Made by a program: the position numbers and the translations under genes. From Synergistaceae bacterium (GTDB lineage: Bacteria > Synergistota > Synergistia > Synergistales > Aminobacteriaceae), in assembly GCA_017451025.1 (NCBI GenBank), contig JAFSSM010000054.1, forward strand, positions 1 through 46,116: 46,116 nt of DNA, given 5' to 3'. Positions 1 through 8,700 of the stretch are shown here, piece by piece. The notes beneath the pieces were generated by a model that was given only the letters and a program-made list of their open reading frames with translations, did no database searches and was not told the origin of the DNA. The stretch's first letter is position 1, and each line of letters opens with the position of its first letter.

Positions 1-8
1 GATAGCAG

Positions 9-33
9 AAAACCCGCATTGTTAGCGGGTTTT
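9..33. terminator. Bidirectional intrinsic terminator
   Basis: A 9-bp perfect stem (arms 9-17 and 25-33, loop 18-24) is flanked by A residues on the left and T residues on the right, so it can stop transcription in both directions. It sits just downstream of the minus-strand tRNA-Val. Confidence 0.75.
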
Positions 34-65
34 TATCGTGAAACGGTTTATGCCGTGTTATCGTC

Positions 66-141
66 TGGTGGGCAATACTGGATTTGAACCAGTGACCTCT
101 TCCGTGTGAAGGAAGCGCGCTAACCCCTGTGCCAATTGCCC
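66..141 (-). tRNA. tRNA-Val (anticodon CAC)
   Basis: Read on the minus strand this folds into a full cloverleaf: 7-bp acceptor (135-141 with 70-76), anticodon stem CTTCC/GGAAG with loop TTCACAC, a T arm with loop TTCAAAT, and an encoded CCA at 66-68. The anticodon is CAC (106-108), which reads GUG valine codons. The terminator at 9-33 follows it. Confidence 0.93.
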
Positions 142-191
142 GATTAACGGAAAGATTTTACAGCATTAGCACGTAAAGTCAAGTCTATGCG

Positions 192-458
192 TTAATCTTC
201 AAGTTCACGGAGCATTTCGTCCAGTTCATGCATAGCCTGGTAAAACTCTCTTTCCGAACGTTCCGCCTCAATTTGTGCCTGCATCTGAATCAATTGCTGC
301 TGCATCTGCCGAAGCTGCTGCTCCTGCCTTGCAGTCAACTAGCCATGCTGATAGTCATTCCACATGCCCTTAACCGCTGACAAGAGACCTACAATATCAC
401 CGCTCTGATATTTGCTATAGGCATCAGCACCGCCAAGAATCCAATCAAATAACCCCAT
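192..458 (-). pseudogene. Small coiled-coil protein gene interrupted by in-frame TAG
   Basis: Starting from ATG at 458 (ribosome site GGAGG 6 bases upstream), the frame runs 39 codons (begins MGLFDWILGGADAY, ends NDYQHG), meets TAG at 339-341, and continues in the same frame for 48 more codons to TAA at 192. The second part is a Gln- and Glu-rich helix (LTARQEQQLRQM, ending LDEMLRELED). Both halves look like coding sequence, so this was probably one 88-codon gene. It could be inactivated by a point mutation, be read through, or be a 39-residue peptide followed by remnant sequence. The family is not recognised. An alternative upstream TTG start with its own AGGAGG also exists in frame. Confidence 0.5.
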
Positions 459-580
459 TATGTACCTCCATTTGAGCAAAATTTTGGAATACAGCACGCA
501 CAGCAAATCCCCCTATCCTCCTGATTTATGAAGGATATTGACCTGATTTATACTACTGTTCCAATTTGAGGCGATTATAG

Positions 581-611
581 CACAAAAACAAAACCCGTCA
601 TTAGCGGCGGG
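581..611 (-). terminator. Intrinsic terminator after the OB-fold membrane protein
   Basis: On the minus strand, arms 606-611 and 594-599 form a 6-bp stem (one G-T pair) followed by a T-rich run (TTTTGTTTTTG, 593-583). It closes the minus-strand pair of genes that ends at 625. Confidence 0.65.
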
Positions 612-624
612 GCCTCATCGATTC

Positions 625-1215
625 TTACACAGGATACTTCACCATCAGGCAGTCATCCAGCAGATATTTTCCCCGAAGCGTACCTGTGATGCTCACCCTC
701 ACGCCAGTACTCAATGACCTTACCGAACCCTGCGGACACACGCACATAAATACTCCTTCAAGCTCTACATGAGAATGCTTCTCGCCGTTGGTGATCTTCG
801 TTACACGTCCTATCACGTTAAGCGGAGTGTTCGTGTAAACGCGTTCTGCCTCAGCAGGATTCTTCGTGTACTCGTTCACGATCTCCCTGACCGTCATAGT
901 CTGGGCCGTCGAAATATATTCGTCGCCGTCGTCTTCTTCGTCGTTCTTCCTCTTCTTGCGTTTGCGTGAAGGCTTATTGCTTGGCATTGATAGTTCCAGA
1001 ATAAGGCACAGCCCCACAATAATGCACAACAGCATATTCAGCCCGGCCAGAACTATCCACGATTTTGCACGAACACACACTCCGACAATGCCGAACACCA
1101 GCACCATCATCACAGTTACGCCCGCAACTCCGAGTATCTTCCGCGCAACGAAATACGCAGACACTCCGGCGAAACCTAGAACTGCACACAGAGCCAGTAT
1201 GATAACTATGTTCAT
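625..1215 (-). CDS. Membrane protein with C-terminal OB-fold (tRNA_anti-like) domain
   Basis: A 196-residue protein. The first ~75 residues form three closely packed hydrophobic segments. A basic, then acidic linker (KPSRKRKKRKNDEEDDGDE) follows, and then a ~100-residue domain with the pattern of the tRNA_anti-like OB-fold family (TVREIVNEYTKNPAEAERVY, GRVTKI, VSITGTLRGKYL). The function is unknown; such proteins are usually anchored with the OB domain in the cytoplasm or periplasm. The ATG lies 3 bases after the stop of the upstream metallo-hydrolase, so the two are co-transcribed and possibly translationally coupled. A terminator follows at 581-611. Confidence 0.7.
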   Translation of the reverse strand: MNIVIILALCAVLGFAGVSAYFVARKILGVAGVTVMMVLVFGIVGVCVRAKSWIVLAGLNMLLCIIVGLCLILELSMPSNKPSRKRKKRKNDEEDDGDEYISTAQTMTVREIVNEYTKNPAEAERVYTNTPLNVIGRVTKITNGEKHSHVELEGVFMCVCPQGSVRSLSTGVRVSITGTLRGKYLLDDCLMVKYPV

Positions 1216-1218
1216 GGC

Positions 1219-2001
1219 CTAGAATTTCTCGTAGCCCGTTCCTGATTTCTTCACGCTGATTATTCCGGGAGGAGTGATGTGCATTCCGGCAATTGGAATA
1301 TTCTTCCACGCCGCATAATCCAGAATGAATTTGCGGGACTGCACGGCCTTCACAGGGTCAACGTCATACCGAACTGCAACGTCTGGAACCGGAAGCTGTA
1401 TCTCCGGGAAATGCATAATGTCTCCGGCAACAATCAGCTTTTCGCCGTCCGCTTCAACCAGGTAGCTCACGTGTCCGGGAGTATGGCCTGATGTGTCCAT
1501 TGCCCTGACTCCGGGGATAACCTCGTCGCCGAACATGAACGTGCTGACGCGATATTGAGCAAGTGCGGTAATCACGTTCTCATTCTTCAGCTCGTTGACC
1601 CAGTAATCATATTCCGGCTTCGACACAAACACATCGGCTTTCGGGAAACTGGCCCTGCCTTCGGAATCGAGAAGTCCTCCGAAGTGGTCCGGGTGAAGAT
1701 GAGTGATGAGAATAGTGCTCACTTCGGATGCAGCTATCCCGTTTTCGGCTAATTCACTAACGATATGGCCGTCTCTTAATCCTGCATCATAGAGCACTCC
1801 GTTCACCCAGAATGCCAAAATCTGGCTGGGCATTTTTCCGTCGGGGTAATACTTGGCCGCCTGTTCATCACTTGCTCCGACAAGAAGTCCTGTATCGCTC
1901 TGACCTTGAACATCAACCAGCGTAACAGCCTGAAGCCCTGAGGCATAAGCTCCGGAGACCGTGAGAAGACACATAAGCGTAATCGTTAATATCTTGAACA
2001 T
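1219..2001 (-). CDS. Secreted metallo-beta-lactamase-fold hydrolase
   Basis: A 260-residue protein with a typical signal peptide (MFKILTITLMCLLTVSGAYA). The metal-binding signature THLHPDHFGG is complete, followed by the downstream ligands in GHTPGHVSY and GDIMHFP. The order and spacing fit the lactonase-like branch of the metallo-beta-lactamase superfamily (N-acyl homoserine lactonase-type and related hydrolases), not classical antibiotic lactamases. The substrate cannot be read from sequence. The ribosome site AAGGAG is 8 bases before ATG. It is transcribed divergently from the alpha/beta hydrolase at 2073. Confidence 0.82.
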   Translation of the reverse strand: MFKILTITLMCLLTVSGAYASGLQAVTLVDVQGQSDTGLLVGASDEQAAKYYPDGKMPSQILAFWVNGVLYDAGLRDGHIVSELAENGIAASEVSTILITHLHPDHFGGLLDSEGRASFPKADVFVSKPEYDYWVNELKNENVITALAQYRVSTFMFGDEVIPGVRAMDTSGHTPGHVSYLVEADGEKLIVAGDIMHFPEIQLPVPDVAVRYDVDPVKAVQSRKFILDYAAWKNIPIAGMHITPPGIISVKKSGTGYEKF

Positions 2002-2034
2002 ATCAATATCTCCTTCTGTTTTGGGAATATGACG

Positions 2035-2064
2035 TATAATAGCGCAAAAAAAAATTTCAGGAGG
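2035..2064 (+). promoter_or_regulatory. -10 box and ribosome binding site for the alpha/beta hydrolase
   Basis: A consensus TATAAT lies at 2035-2040 and AGGAGG at 2059-2064, 8 bases before a GTG start at 2073. No good -35 hexamer is visible 16-18 bases upstream. The ribosome site is what selects GTG as the start. Confidence 0.5.
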
Positions 2065-2072
2065 TTTTTATT

Positions 2073-2993
2073 GTGAAAAAGTCATTAATCCTGTCTGTGC
2101 TCCTCGTAGTTCTGGCGGCTTCAGTGTCGTGCGCAGAGCTGACACGCGAAGTAGTACCGCTTGAGTACGACGGCATAAAACTTCACCTCGAGTGCTTCAG
2201 GTCAGAGAAGGACGGAGACCCGTTATTGCTGGTTCACGGCCTGACGTATTCGTCGCACGAGTTTGACGTTGATGTTAAGGATTACAGCCTTGCGAGGTTC
2301 TTTGCGCGCAGGGGCTTCAACGTGTGGCTTCTGGACATTGCGGGATACGGGCAGTCTCAGGAAGTGCAGGACGGATTCCTTCCTGACTCGGACTATGCGG
2401 CAGACGACATAGAGGCGGCGGCAAAAGTTATTCTTGAACGTGAAGGACGCAAGAGCCTCGACGTTCTGGGCTGGAGCTGGGGAACAGTAACTGCAGGACG
2501 CTTTGCGGCGAACAACCCCGAACTTGTGCGCAAGGTAGTGCTCTACGCACCGATAGTTGCGGGACTTGGTGATATTGCTGTCGAGAATCCCTTCAACCAT
2601 AATACTTGGGTACATGCCGCCGGAGATTTCCAGACCAATCCTGACGGGAGCATCAACTACGCAATAACCGAGCCTGATGTGGTCAATGCGTTTCAGTCCA
2701 ACTGCTGGCGTTACGACAAGGACTCAAGTCCCAACGGAGGGCGCAGGGATTTGCTCGTAGCTCCTGCTGAGAGGCTGATACCTACAGGGGATATTGAGGT
2801 GCCTGTTCTGCTGATCGCGGGGTCGAAGGACGATTATGTGTCGCCCGAATTGTGCCGCGAGGCGTTCGGGACTCTGACGAACAAGGCTTCAAGGCTGGAG
2901 ATTATCGAGGGAGCCGCACACGCTATGATGATGGAGAAACCGTATTACCGTGTGTTCAGGCAGAAGGTGCTGGAATTTCTGCGGGCAAATTAA
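2073..2993 (+). CDS. Secreted alpha/beta-fold hydrolase
   Basis: A 306-residue protein with an N-terminal signal peptide (MKKSLILSVLLVVLAASVSC; the cysteine at the end could be a lipobox cysteine). The alpha/beta hydrolase elements are in order: oxyanion-region LLVHGLTYSS, nucleophile elbow GWSWGT, acid region GSKDDYVSPE, and catalytic histidine in GAAHAMMM. It is probably an esterase, lipase or peptidase-like hydrolase acting outside the cytoplasm; the substrate is unknown. It starts with GTG. The promoter and tRNA-Leu follow directly, so this is a single-gene unit. Confidence 0.82.
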   Translation: MKKSLILSVLLVVLAASVSCAELTREVVPLEYDGIKLHLECFRSEKDGDPLLLVHGLTYSSHEFDVDVKDYSLARFFARRGFNVWLLDIAGYGQSQEVQDGFLPDSDYAADDIEAAAKVILEREGRKSLDVLGWSWGTVTAGRFAANNPELVRKVVLYAPIVAGLGDIAVENPFNHNTWVHAAGDFQTNPDGSINYAITEPDVVNAFQSNCWRYDKDSSPNGGRRDLLVAPAERLIPTGDIEVPVLLIAGSKDDYVSPELCREAFGTLTNKASRLEIIEGAAHAMMMEKPYYRVFRQKVLEFLRAN

Positions 2994-2994
2994 C

Positions 2995-3022
2995 TTGACG
3001 CAGAAATTTTTGCGGGTATAAT
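2995..3022 (+). promoter_or_regulatory. Promoter of tRNA-Leu
   Basis: TTGACG (2995-3000), a 16-base spacer and TATAAT (3017-3022) form a near-consensus housekeeping promoter about 30 bases upstream of the tRNA. It overlaps the stop codon region of the preceding gene. Confidence 0.85.
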
Positions 3023-3050
3023 ATCTCTCTGTCAAGCTCAAGTGTTTAGC

Positions 3051-3140
3051 GCGGGGGTGGCGGAATTGGTAGACGCGCAAGACTAAGGATCTTGTGGCCA
3101 ATTAAGTGCTGTGGGAGTTCGATTCTCCCCCTCCGCACCA
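3051..3140 (+). tRNA. tRNA-Leu (anticodon AAG)
   Basis: A 90-base class II tRNA with a 7-bp acceptor (one G-T pair), anticodon stem CAAGA/TCTTG with loop CTAAGGA, a long variable arm, T arm GGGAG-TTCGATT-CTCCC and an encoded CCA. The anticodon is AAG at 3085-3087. An A at position 34 is uncommon for bacterial leucine tRNAs, where GAG normally reads CUU/CUC. Confidence 0.93.
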
Positions 3141-3156
3141 TTCAGATAACAATTAG

Positions 3157-3184
3157 TCCCTTCGGTGAAAGCCGGAGGGATTTC
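3157..3184 (+). terminator. Probable terminator after tRNA-Leu
   Basis: A 9-bp stem (3157-3165 with 3172-3180, one T-G pair) with a 6-base loop is followed by a short T-rich stretch. It separates the tRNA from the convergent acetyltransferase gene. Confidence 0.6.
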
Positions 3185-3205
3185 GTTATTCGTTGCTGCA
3201 GATAA

Positions 3206-3754
3206 TTACTTCTCAGTATCGTCCTCTATTTCGCGTATAACCTTTGCGGGCACACCGCCGACGAGTACGTTGCTCGGGACATCCTTAGTTACGACAGCAC
3301 CGGCGGCAATCACTACGTTGTTCCCGATTGTTACGCCCGGCAGAATCGTAACGTTCCCGCCTATCCACACATCAGAACCGATAGTTACGGGCTTGGCCTG
3401 AGCTATACAGAGTCTGCGCTTGGCCGGAGAGAGCGGATGATTTACCGTAGTGATGACGGTGTTCGGGCCGATCATGACGTTATCACCTGCTGTGAATGGA
3501 GCAATGTCCAGAATCGTAACGTTGTGGTTCACGAGGAAGTTATCGCCGACATGAATATTCTTGCCGTTGTCGCAGTTGAAGACGGCGTGAACTGCGGGGT
3601 TTTCCCCGACTGAGCCGAACAGCTCGCGTATTGCTTCCTTCATTGCCTCATAATCAAGCGGGCTTGTTGCGTTAAGTTTACGGCAGCCCTGAATAGCATT
3701 AATCTTCCGCGCTACAACTTCAGGATCCATGAAGCAGTATTCGAAGCCTGTCAT
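3206..3754 (-). CDS. Sugar O-acetyltransferase (maltose/galactoside type)
   Basis: A 182-residue left-handed beta-helix acetyltransferase of the maltose/galactoside O-acetyltransferase group, which uses acetyl-CoA to acetylate sugar hydroxyls. Seen in order are an N-terminal helical Mac-like segment, HVGDNFLVNHNVTILD, the catalytic-histidine region TTVNHPLSPAKRR, and hexapeptide-repeat coils (IGSDVWIGGNVTILPGVTIG). Start chosen at ATG 3754 because AAGGAG lies 7 bases upstream and the resulting length fits the family; a longer upstream frame would run through the preceding gene. It is two bases downstream of the VOC gene stop, so both form one operon. Confidence 0.88.
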   Translation of the reverse strand: MTGFEYCFMDPEVVARKINAIQGCRKLNATSPLDYEAMKEAIRELFGSVGENPAVHAVFNCDNGKNIHVGDNFLVNHNVTILDIAPFTAGDNVMIGPNTVITTVNHPLSPAKRRLCIAQAKPVTIGSDVWIGGNVTILPGVTIGNNVVIAAGAVVTKDVPSNVLVGGVPAKVIREIEDDTEK

Positions 3755-3756
3755 GA

Positions 3757-4128
3757 TTAGCTCCTTACCGGGAGAATCTCCAGCCAGTAACCGTCCGGGT
3801 CCTGTATGAAGTAAATTCCCATTGCAGGATTCTCGAAGCATATACAGCCCATTTCGGAGTGAAGGGCATGTGCCGCATCGAAGTCCTCAGCCTCAAACGC
3901 AAGGTGAAATTCTTCCTCGCCGATGTCGTACTTCTGGGGGTGATCCTTAAGCCAGGTGAGCTCCAGCTCGAAAGGTGTAGTGTCATTGCCGGCGTACACA
4001 ATGATGTATGAGCCGTCGGGAGCAGTTTTGCGCCTATTTTCGGTGAGGCCGAGTGCCTTGTTGTAGAATGCCAGAGAGCGGTCAATGTCTTGGACGTTGT
4101 AGTTTTCGTGAATCATCTTGAACTTCAT
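3757..4128 (-). CDS. Glyoxalase/VOC-superfamily protein (lactoylglutathione lyase-like)
   Basis: A 123-residue single-domain vicinal-oxygen-chelate protein. It has the N-terminal pattern MIHENYNVQDIDRSLAFYNKALGL, the central FELELTW and FHLAFEAEDFDAAHALH, and the C-terminal YFIQDPDGYWLEILP, which together match glyoxalase I-like enzymes: the metal ligands H4 or nearby, E in FELEL, H in FHLAF and E in WLEIL. It may detoxify methylglyoxal, or be another VOC enzyme. An AGGAGG precedes ATG 4128. Confidence 0.85.
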   Translation of the reverse strand: MKFKMIHENYNVQDIDRSLAFYNKALGLTENRRKTAPDGSYIIVYAGNDTTPFELELTWLKDHPQKYDIGEEEFHLAFEAEDFDAAHALHSEMGCICFENPAMGIYFIQDPDGYWLEILPVRS

Positions 4129-4175
4129 TGCGCAATACCTCCTGTAATTTTGGAATGAAACTATTCTACACTAAT

Positions 4176-4634
4176 TCACCTGTATACAAACCGCATACCT
4201 TCAGTGCCAGTTTCGCCCGTCATGGTGAATCCGGCATTGAGGAGCACATTCCGCGAAGGCTTGTTGTCCGGGTCAGCCTCTGCTTCTAATCTGGTAACTC
4301 CTGTCTGGGTCAAAGCCCACCTGGCTATACGACTAACCGCTTCCGTCATGTAGCCGTGTCCGCAATAACCATCCTTGAGCCCGTACCCGATTTCGACCAT
4401 GCCGTCAGCGTTAAGGCCCTTGAAGGAAAACTCGCCGACAATTTCGCCGGGCTGACTCTTCAGTTCAATAAACCACAGCGCAAACCATATTCTGCTTTCA
4501 GGATTTGTTATGCATCCCTCCAGCATCTCCGAATAAGCCTGCTTTAACTCCGAATCCTGCTCATCATCAACAAGCTGCTTCATTTCGCAATCGCTGGCCG
4601 GATAAAGCAATAAACGTTCGCTTTTTATCTTCAT
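4176..4634 (-). CDS. GNAT acetyltransferase (RimJ/RimL-like)
   Basis: A protein of about 152 residues with a GNAT fold of the RimJ/RimL type: MKIKSERLLLYPAS at the start, EIVGEFSFKG, EIGYGLKDGYCGHGYMTEAV (acetyl-CoA pyrophosphate loop G-x-G-x-x-T), and EAEADPDNKPSRNVLLNAGF near the end. The substrate is unknown. The start is uncertain: ATG 4634 (preferred by family alignment), ATG 4643 or TTG 4655 are in frame, and none has a Shine-Dalgarno sequence. A TATAAT on this strand at 4642-4647 lies directly before ATG 4634, so the message may be leaderless. It is divergent from the gene at 4682. Confidence 0.78.
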   Translation of the reverse strand: MKIKSERLLLYPASDCEMKQLVDDEQDSELKQAYSEMLEGCITNPESRIWFALWFIELKSQPGEIVGEFSFKGLNADGMVEIGYGLKDGYCGHGYMTEAVSRIARWALTQTGVTRLEAEADPDNKPSRNVLLNAGFTMTGETGTEGMRFVYR

Positions 4635-4681
4635 GGCGGGCATTATAATACTCAAATCACAATTTTTCAGGAGGCAGGAAC

Positions 4682-5701
4682 ATGAACGAAGTCATCAGGG
4701 CCATAAAGGAACGCAGAAGTATTCGCAGGTTCAAGCCTGACATGCCAAAGCGTGAGGACATTGACGCAATAATCGAGGCAGGGTTGTATGCGGCGAGCGG
4801 TAAGGGCAGACAGTCCCCGATAATAATTGACGTTTCAGACCCGGCATTGCGCGCAAAGATTTCACGCGACAACTGCAGAATAGGCGGCTGGCAGGAAGGC
4901 TTTGACCCGTTTTACGGTGCTCCTGTTGTTCTGGCTGTGCTTGCCGATAAGGAATGCCCGACATACATTTATGACGGCTCGCTGGTAATCGGAAACATGA
5001 TGCTTGCAGCTCATTCATTGGGACTTGGCAGCATATGGATTCACAGGGCAAAGCAGGAGTTCGAGACGGACGAATACAAAAAGATGCTGGAATCTTGGGG
5101 TGTTAAGGGCAATTATGAGGGAATAGGGCACTGCGCAACAGGCTTCATTGATTGCGAAATTCCGGAGGCAGCACCACGGCGTGAAGGAAGGGTATTTCGC
5201 GGATTTATGCCCCGAAGGTTCAGCATCAGGCCCGCTACACCCGATGACCTTGATGCAATCGCAGCTGTTGAAGCTGAATGTTTCCCTGAAGCGGAGGCGG
5301 CAACCCGTGAACAGTTCGCGTCCAGACTTGAGCACTATGCTTCTCATTTTTGGCTGATGTTCGACGGCGGAAAGCTGATCGCGTTTGTTGACGGAATGGT
5401 TAGTGATGAGCCGGACCTGAGTGATGAGATGTACGCGCACCCTGAAATGCACAACGAGTCCGGAAAATGGCAGATGATTTTCGGGGTAAACACTATTCCG
5501 GAATACAGGAGGAAGGGTTATGCGGGACAGCTAATTATGCGGGCAATAGAGGATTCGCGCAATCAGGGCAGGAAGGGAGTCGTCCTGACGTGCAAGGCTG
5601 AATTGGTGAACTGGTACGCAAAATTCGGGTTCGTGAATGAAGGAGTCAGTGAGTCAGTTCACGGCGGTGCAGTGTGGTATCAGATGAGGCTTAGCTTTTA
5701 G
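4682..5701 (+). CDS. Nitroreductase-GNAT acetyltransferase fusion protein
   Basis: 339 residues in two domains. Residues 1 to about 172 are an FMN-dependent nitroreductase fold (IRAIKERRSIRRFKPD, GLYAASGKGRQSP, LVIGNMMLAAHSLGLGSIWIHRA, GIGHCATGF). Residues about 180-339 are a GNAT domain (FSIRPATPDDLDAIAAVEAECFP, EYRRKGYAGQLIMRAIEDSRNQG with the R-x-x-G-x-A CoA loop, LVNWYAKFGFVNEG) similar to the arylalkylamine acetyltransferase-like branch. The frame is continuous with no internal ribosome site needed. It suggests reduction of a substrate coupled to acetylation, but no substrate is known. AGGAGG at 4669-4674 sets the ATG start. Its last 11 bases overlap the end of the convergent giant gene. 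Confidence 0.85.
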   Translation: MNEVIRAIKERRSIRRFKPDMPKREDIDAIIEAGLYAASGKGRQSPIIIDVSDPALRAKISRDNCRIGGWQEGFDPFYGAPVVLAVLADKECPTYIYDGSLVIGNMMLAAHSLGLGSIWIHRAKQEFETDEYKKMLESWGVKGNYEGIGHCATGFIDCEIPEAAPRREGRVFRGFMPRRFSIRPATPDDLDAIAAVEAECFPEAEAATREQFASRLEHYASHFWLMFDGGKLIAFVDGMVSDEPDLSDEMYAHPEMHNESGKWQMIFGVNTIPEYRRKGYAGQLIMRAIEDSRNQGRKGVVLTCKAELVNWYAKFGFVNEGVSESVHGGAVWYQMRLSF

Positions 5702-8700
5702 AGGACATTTTTCCTTGCAATATTAACAGTCCAAGTGCGAGTGTAACAGCATTAATCCTGAGCACAATACCACCGCATCCGCCGGAACTTTCCGGTTCAC
5801 TCTCCGGCAAGTCTTCGCCGGCTTTGGCTCCCAAGAGCGTAACGTCCATGTTCACGTCTTTGAAGCCGGTAACGTAATCATAAGCAATCTTCGCCGGAGA
5901 TTTCCCGAAGTATGCTGTGCCTGATGCCAGATCATAGTCCGCCGTAATTTCCACACCGCCGAAATCCCAAGCCTTAAGGTTGATGATGTGCTCATCCTGG
6001 ACGGCAGAGGCATTAGCCAGTTCCTCAAGGTTGAACTCGCTGGACAGCGGATAGGCGAAAGTTCTGCTCTGGTTTCCGCATTCAAGCTCCGCAAGTTGTG
6101 GGAAAATTGAGGCGTTAAATCTAGTTATGCTGTTGTTTGCGACGTTTATTCTGACGAGAGAGCTGCACCCCGAAAGTTTAAGTGAGGTGATTTTGCAGGA
6201 AGGGCATTCAAGAGTACGAAGACTTTCACACCCTGAAACGTCAATCTCCTCAAGACTGCCGCATCTGGAAGCGTCAACGTATTCTGTCTTGCTTCCGGCC
6301 AAGTTAATTGTGTTGACTGAAGGATTGTCCGCAATATCAACTCTGCTTACTGAATTATTGCCGCTTAGGTCTACTGTTTTGACAGACCTTGCGCTCGTAA
6401 GGTCAATATGCTTGAGGTTAGTGAAGCGTTCAACTCCAGAGAAGTTGTCGATGTTGTCTGCAACTTTGAGTGTCGTAACGGCTTCTATTTCCTGTGTAGT
6501 CATGGTTTGTGCTATATCCGAGAGGCTGATTTTTCCCGGAGAGGAGTCAGCTTCGCCGGTGTCCAGGTAGGAGCTTGGAGCATCTGGCACAATCTCAGCA
6601 TAAGGAGTTTGCGGTTCTGCCTGGAAGGGTTGCGTCTCTGTCTGAAGTTCTGGTTCTGTCTGGAGTTCTGGTTCCTGTTGCGTCTCTATTTCGCGGAAAA
6701 CAGGCTGAGGATTCGGTGCTGTGTCAGGGGAATTTGTGTAGACATCAGGGGCCGGTCTTGACGTAGGGGCTTCGCTTTCAGCATGAGGTGCTGTGTCGGC
6801 AGCAGGAATATTTACTGCGGTGCTGTTGTCTGGGACTGACTGGGCAGGAAGAGCATTCACATTTACAGTTATATTCTTGCTCGTTAAGACCTCGAAATTT
6901 CCGAACTTCACCGCCGCAGAAATAGGGAGGCTGTAAGTTCCGGCCTTAGCTCCTGTTTCCACGCTGAGTACTCCGTCAGAAAATGTTATGCCCTGAATAT
7001 CTGTGCTGGCTGTGCTCCAAGAAACTGCGTAATCCTGTGATGTCAGATAGGTGTAACTTCCGTCAGAGAGGTTTGCTCTGACCGTCAGGCCTGCCGCAAT
7101 TTTCCCTGAACTGCCTTCGTTCACCGAGAGATTTTCGCAGTAAATTTCTGCATCAAGCGAAACAATAGATGCCTGGCTAACAGATATGTTCACGTCCTTG
7201 CTGCAAAATGCTTCAAGAAGTGTATTATCGCCAGATACTTTTACTGCTGCGATGAACCATAATTTTTTAGCAGCTGTTTCTTTGCGTGGTGTACCTGTCA
7301 GCGTAAATTCATGATGATACGCCGAAACCACGTCATTATCGCTGTGAAATGTTGCTCCGGAAGTTTCCAGCCATTCAGGAAGTTCTTTAATGTCCAGAGA
7401 GTAAGTGTAGTTTGTGAAGCCATCAGTCAATAAAGAAATGGCCGTATCGACACAAAATGTCTGAATGAACTGAAGACATGCTGTTGCTCTGAAATCGTTT
7501 GATGCTGAAGTTATCGCCACGTCAACAGATGCAGCAACTGCGCCAGTATTATCCGTAAAAGTTGTTAATGTCGAGGTAATGCTTTCTCCATTGATGCCTG
7601 TCGTAGTACTAGGAGCTTCCTGTTTTTGCTCGATCATTAAGTTTGCTTCTGAAACATTGATAGTTACGTCAGCTTCATCATAGCCGATGTTATTAGCTGC
7701 TGTAATTTTCAGGGTGTAAATTCCAGCAGTTCCAGCTGTGGGAGTTCCCGAAATCGTGAATGTCTTATCATCAGAATATGCGCTCAGGCCGTCAGGAACG
7801 GTACCTGAATATTTCCAGGCTATATTTGTGCCTGCTGAGGCTCTGATTGTCTCGGAAAAAGCTACCCCTTCATGAACATTCCAGCTCACATTTGCAGACG
7901 GCAGGACAGGAACAGTGTCCAGAACATTAATCTTCACTGTAAGGCTGGCACTCCCTGCACTGTTTGAGGCAGTCAGCGTAGCGGTAAAAGTCTTGCCCGC
8001 GTCGTTTTCTCTGGCAGTTCCGCTAATGACGACCGCCTTATCCGCTGAGGACACACTAAATCCCGAAGGCAACTTGCCCGCAACTTTCCAGGCTATATTT
8101 GTCCCTGCTGTAGCTCTGATTGTCTGGGAAAATGCCGCCCCTTCATTTGTGTTCCAGCTCACATTTGCAGAGGGCAGGACAGGAACAGTATCCAGCACAC
8201 TAATCTTTACTGTCAGGCTGGCACTCCCTGCACTGTTCGAGGCAGTCAGTGTAGCGGTAAATGTCTTGCCTGCGTCGCCTTCTCTAGCAGTTCCGCTAAT
8301 GACGACCGCCTTATCCGCTGAGGACACACTAAATCCCGAAGGTAACTTGCCCGCAACTTTCCAGGCTATATTTGTCCCTGCTGTGGCCTTGATTGTCTGG
8401 GAAAATGCGGACCCTTCCTTTGTGTTCCAGTTTATGGTTGCAGACGGCAGGGCAGGAACAGTGTCCAGAACACTAATCTTCACTGTAAGGCTGACACTCC
8501 CTGCAGAATTTAAGGCGGTCAGTGTAGCGGTAAAAGTCTTGCCCGCGTCGCCTTCTCTGGCAGTTCCGCTTATGACGACCGCCCTATCCGATGAGGATAC
8601 ACTAAATCCCGAAGGTAACTTACCCGCAATTTTCCAGGCTATATTTGTTCCCGCTGTGGCCTTGATTGTCTGGGAAAATGCGGACCCTTCCTTTGTGTTC

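Noticed and set aside
866-1222. Plus-strand open frame at 866-1222 and others opposite real genes
   Set aside because: They are antisense to genes with clear domains or signal peptides and have no ribosome sites or protein-like composition.
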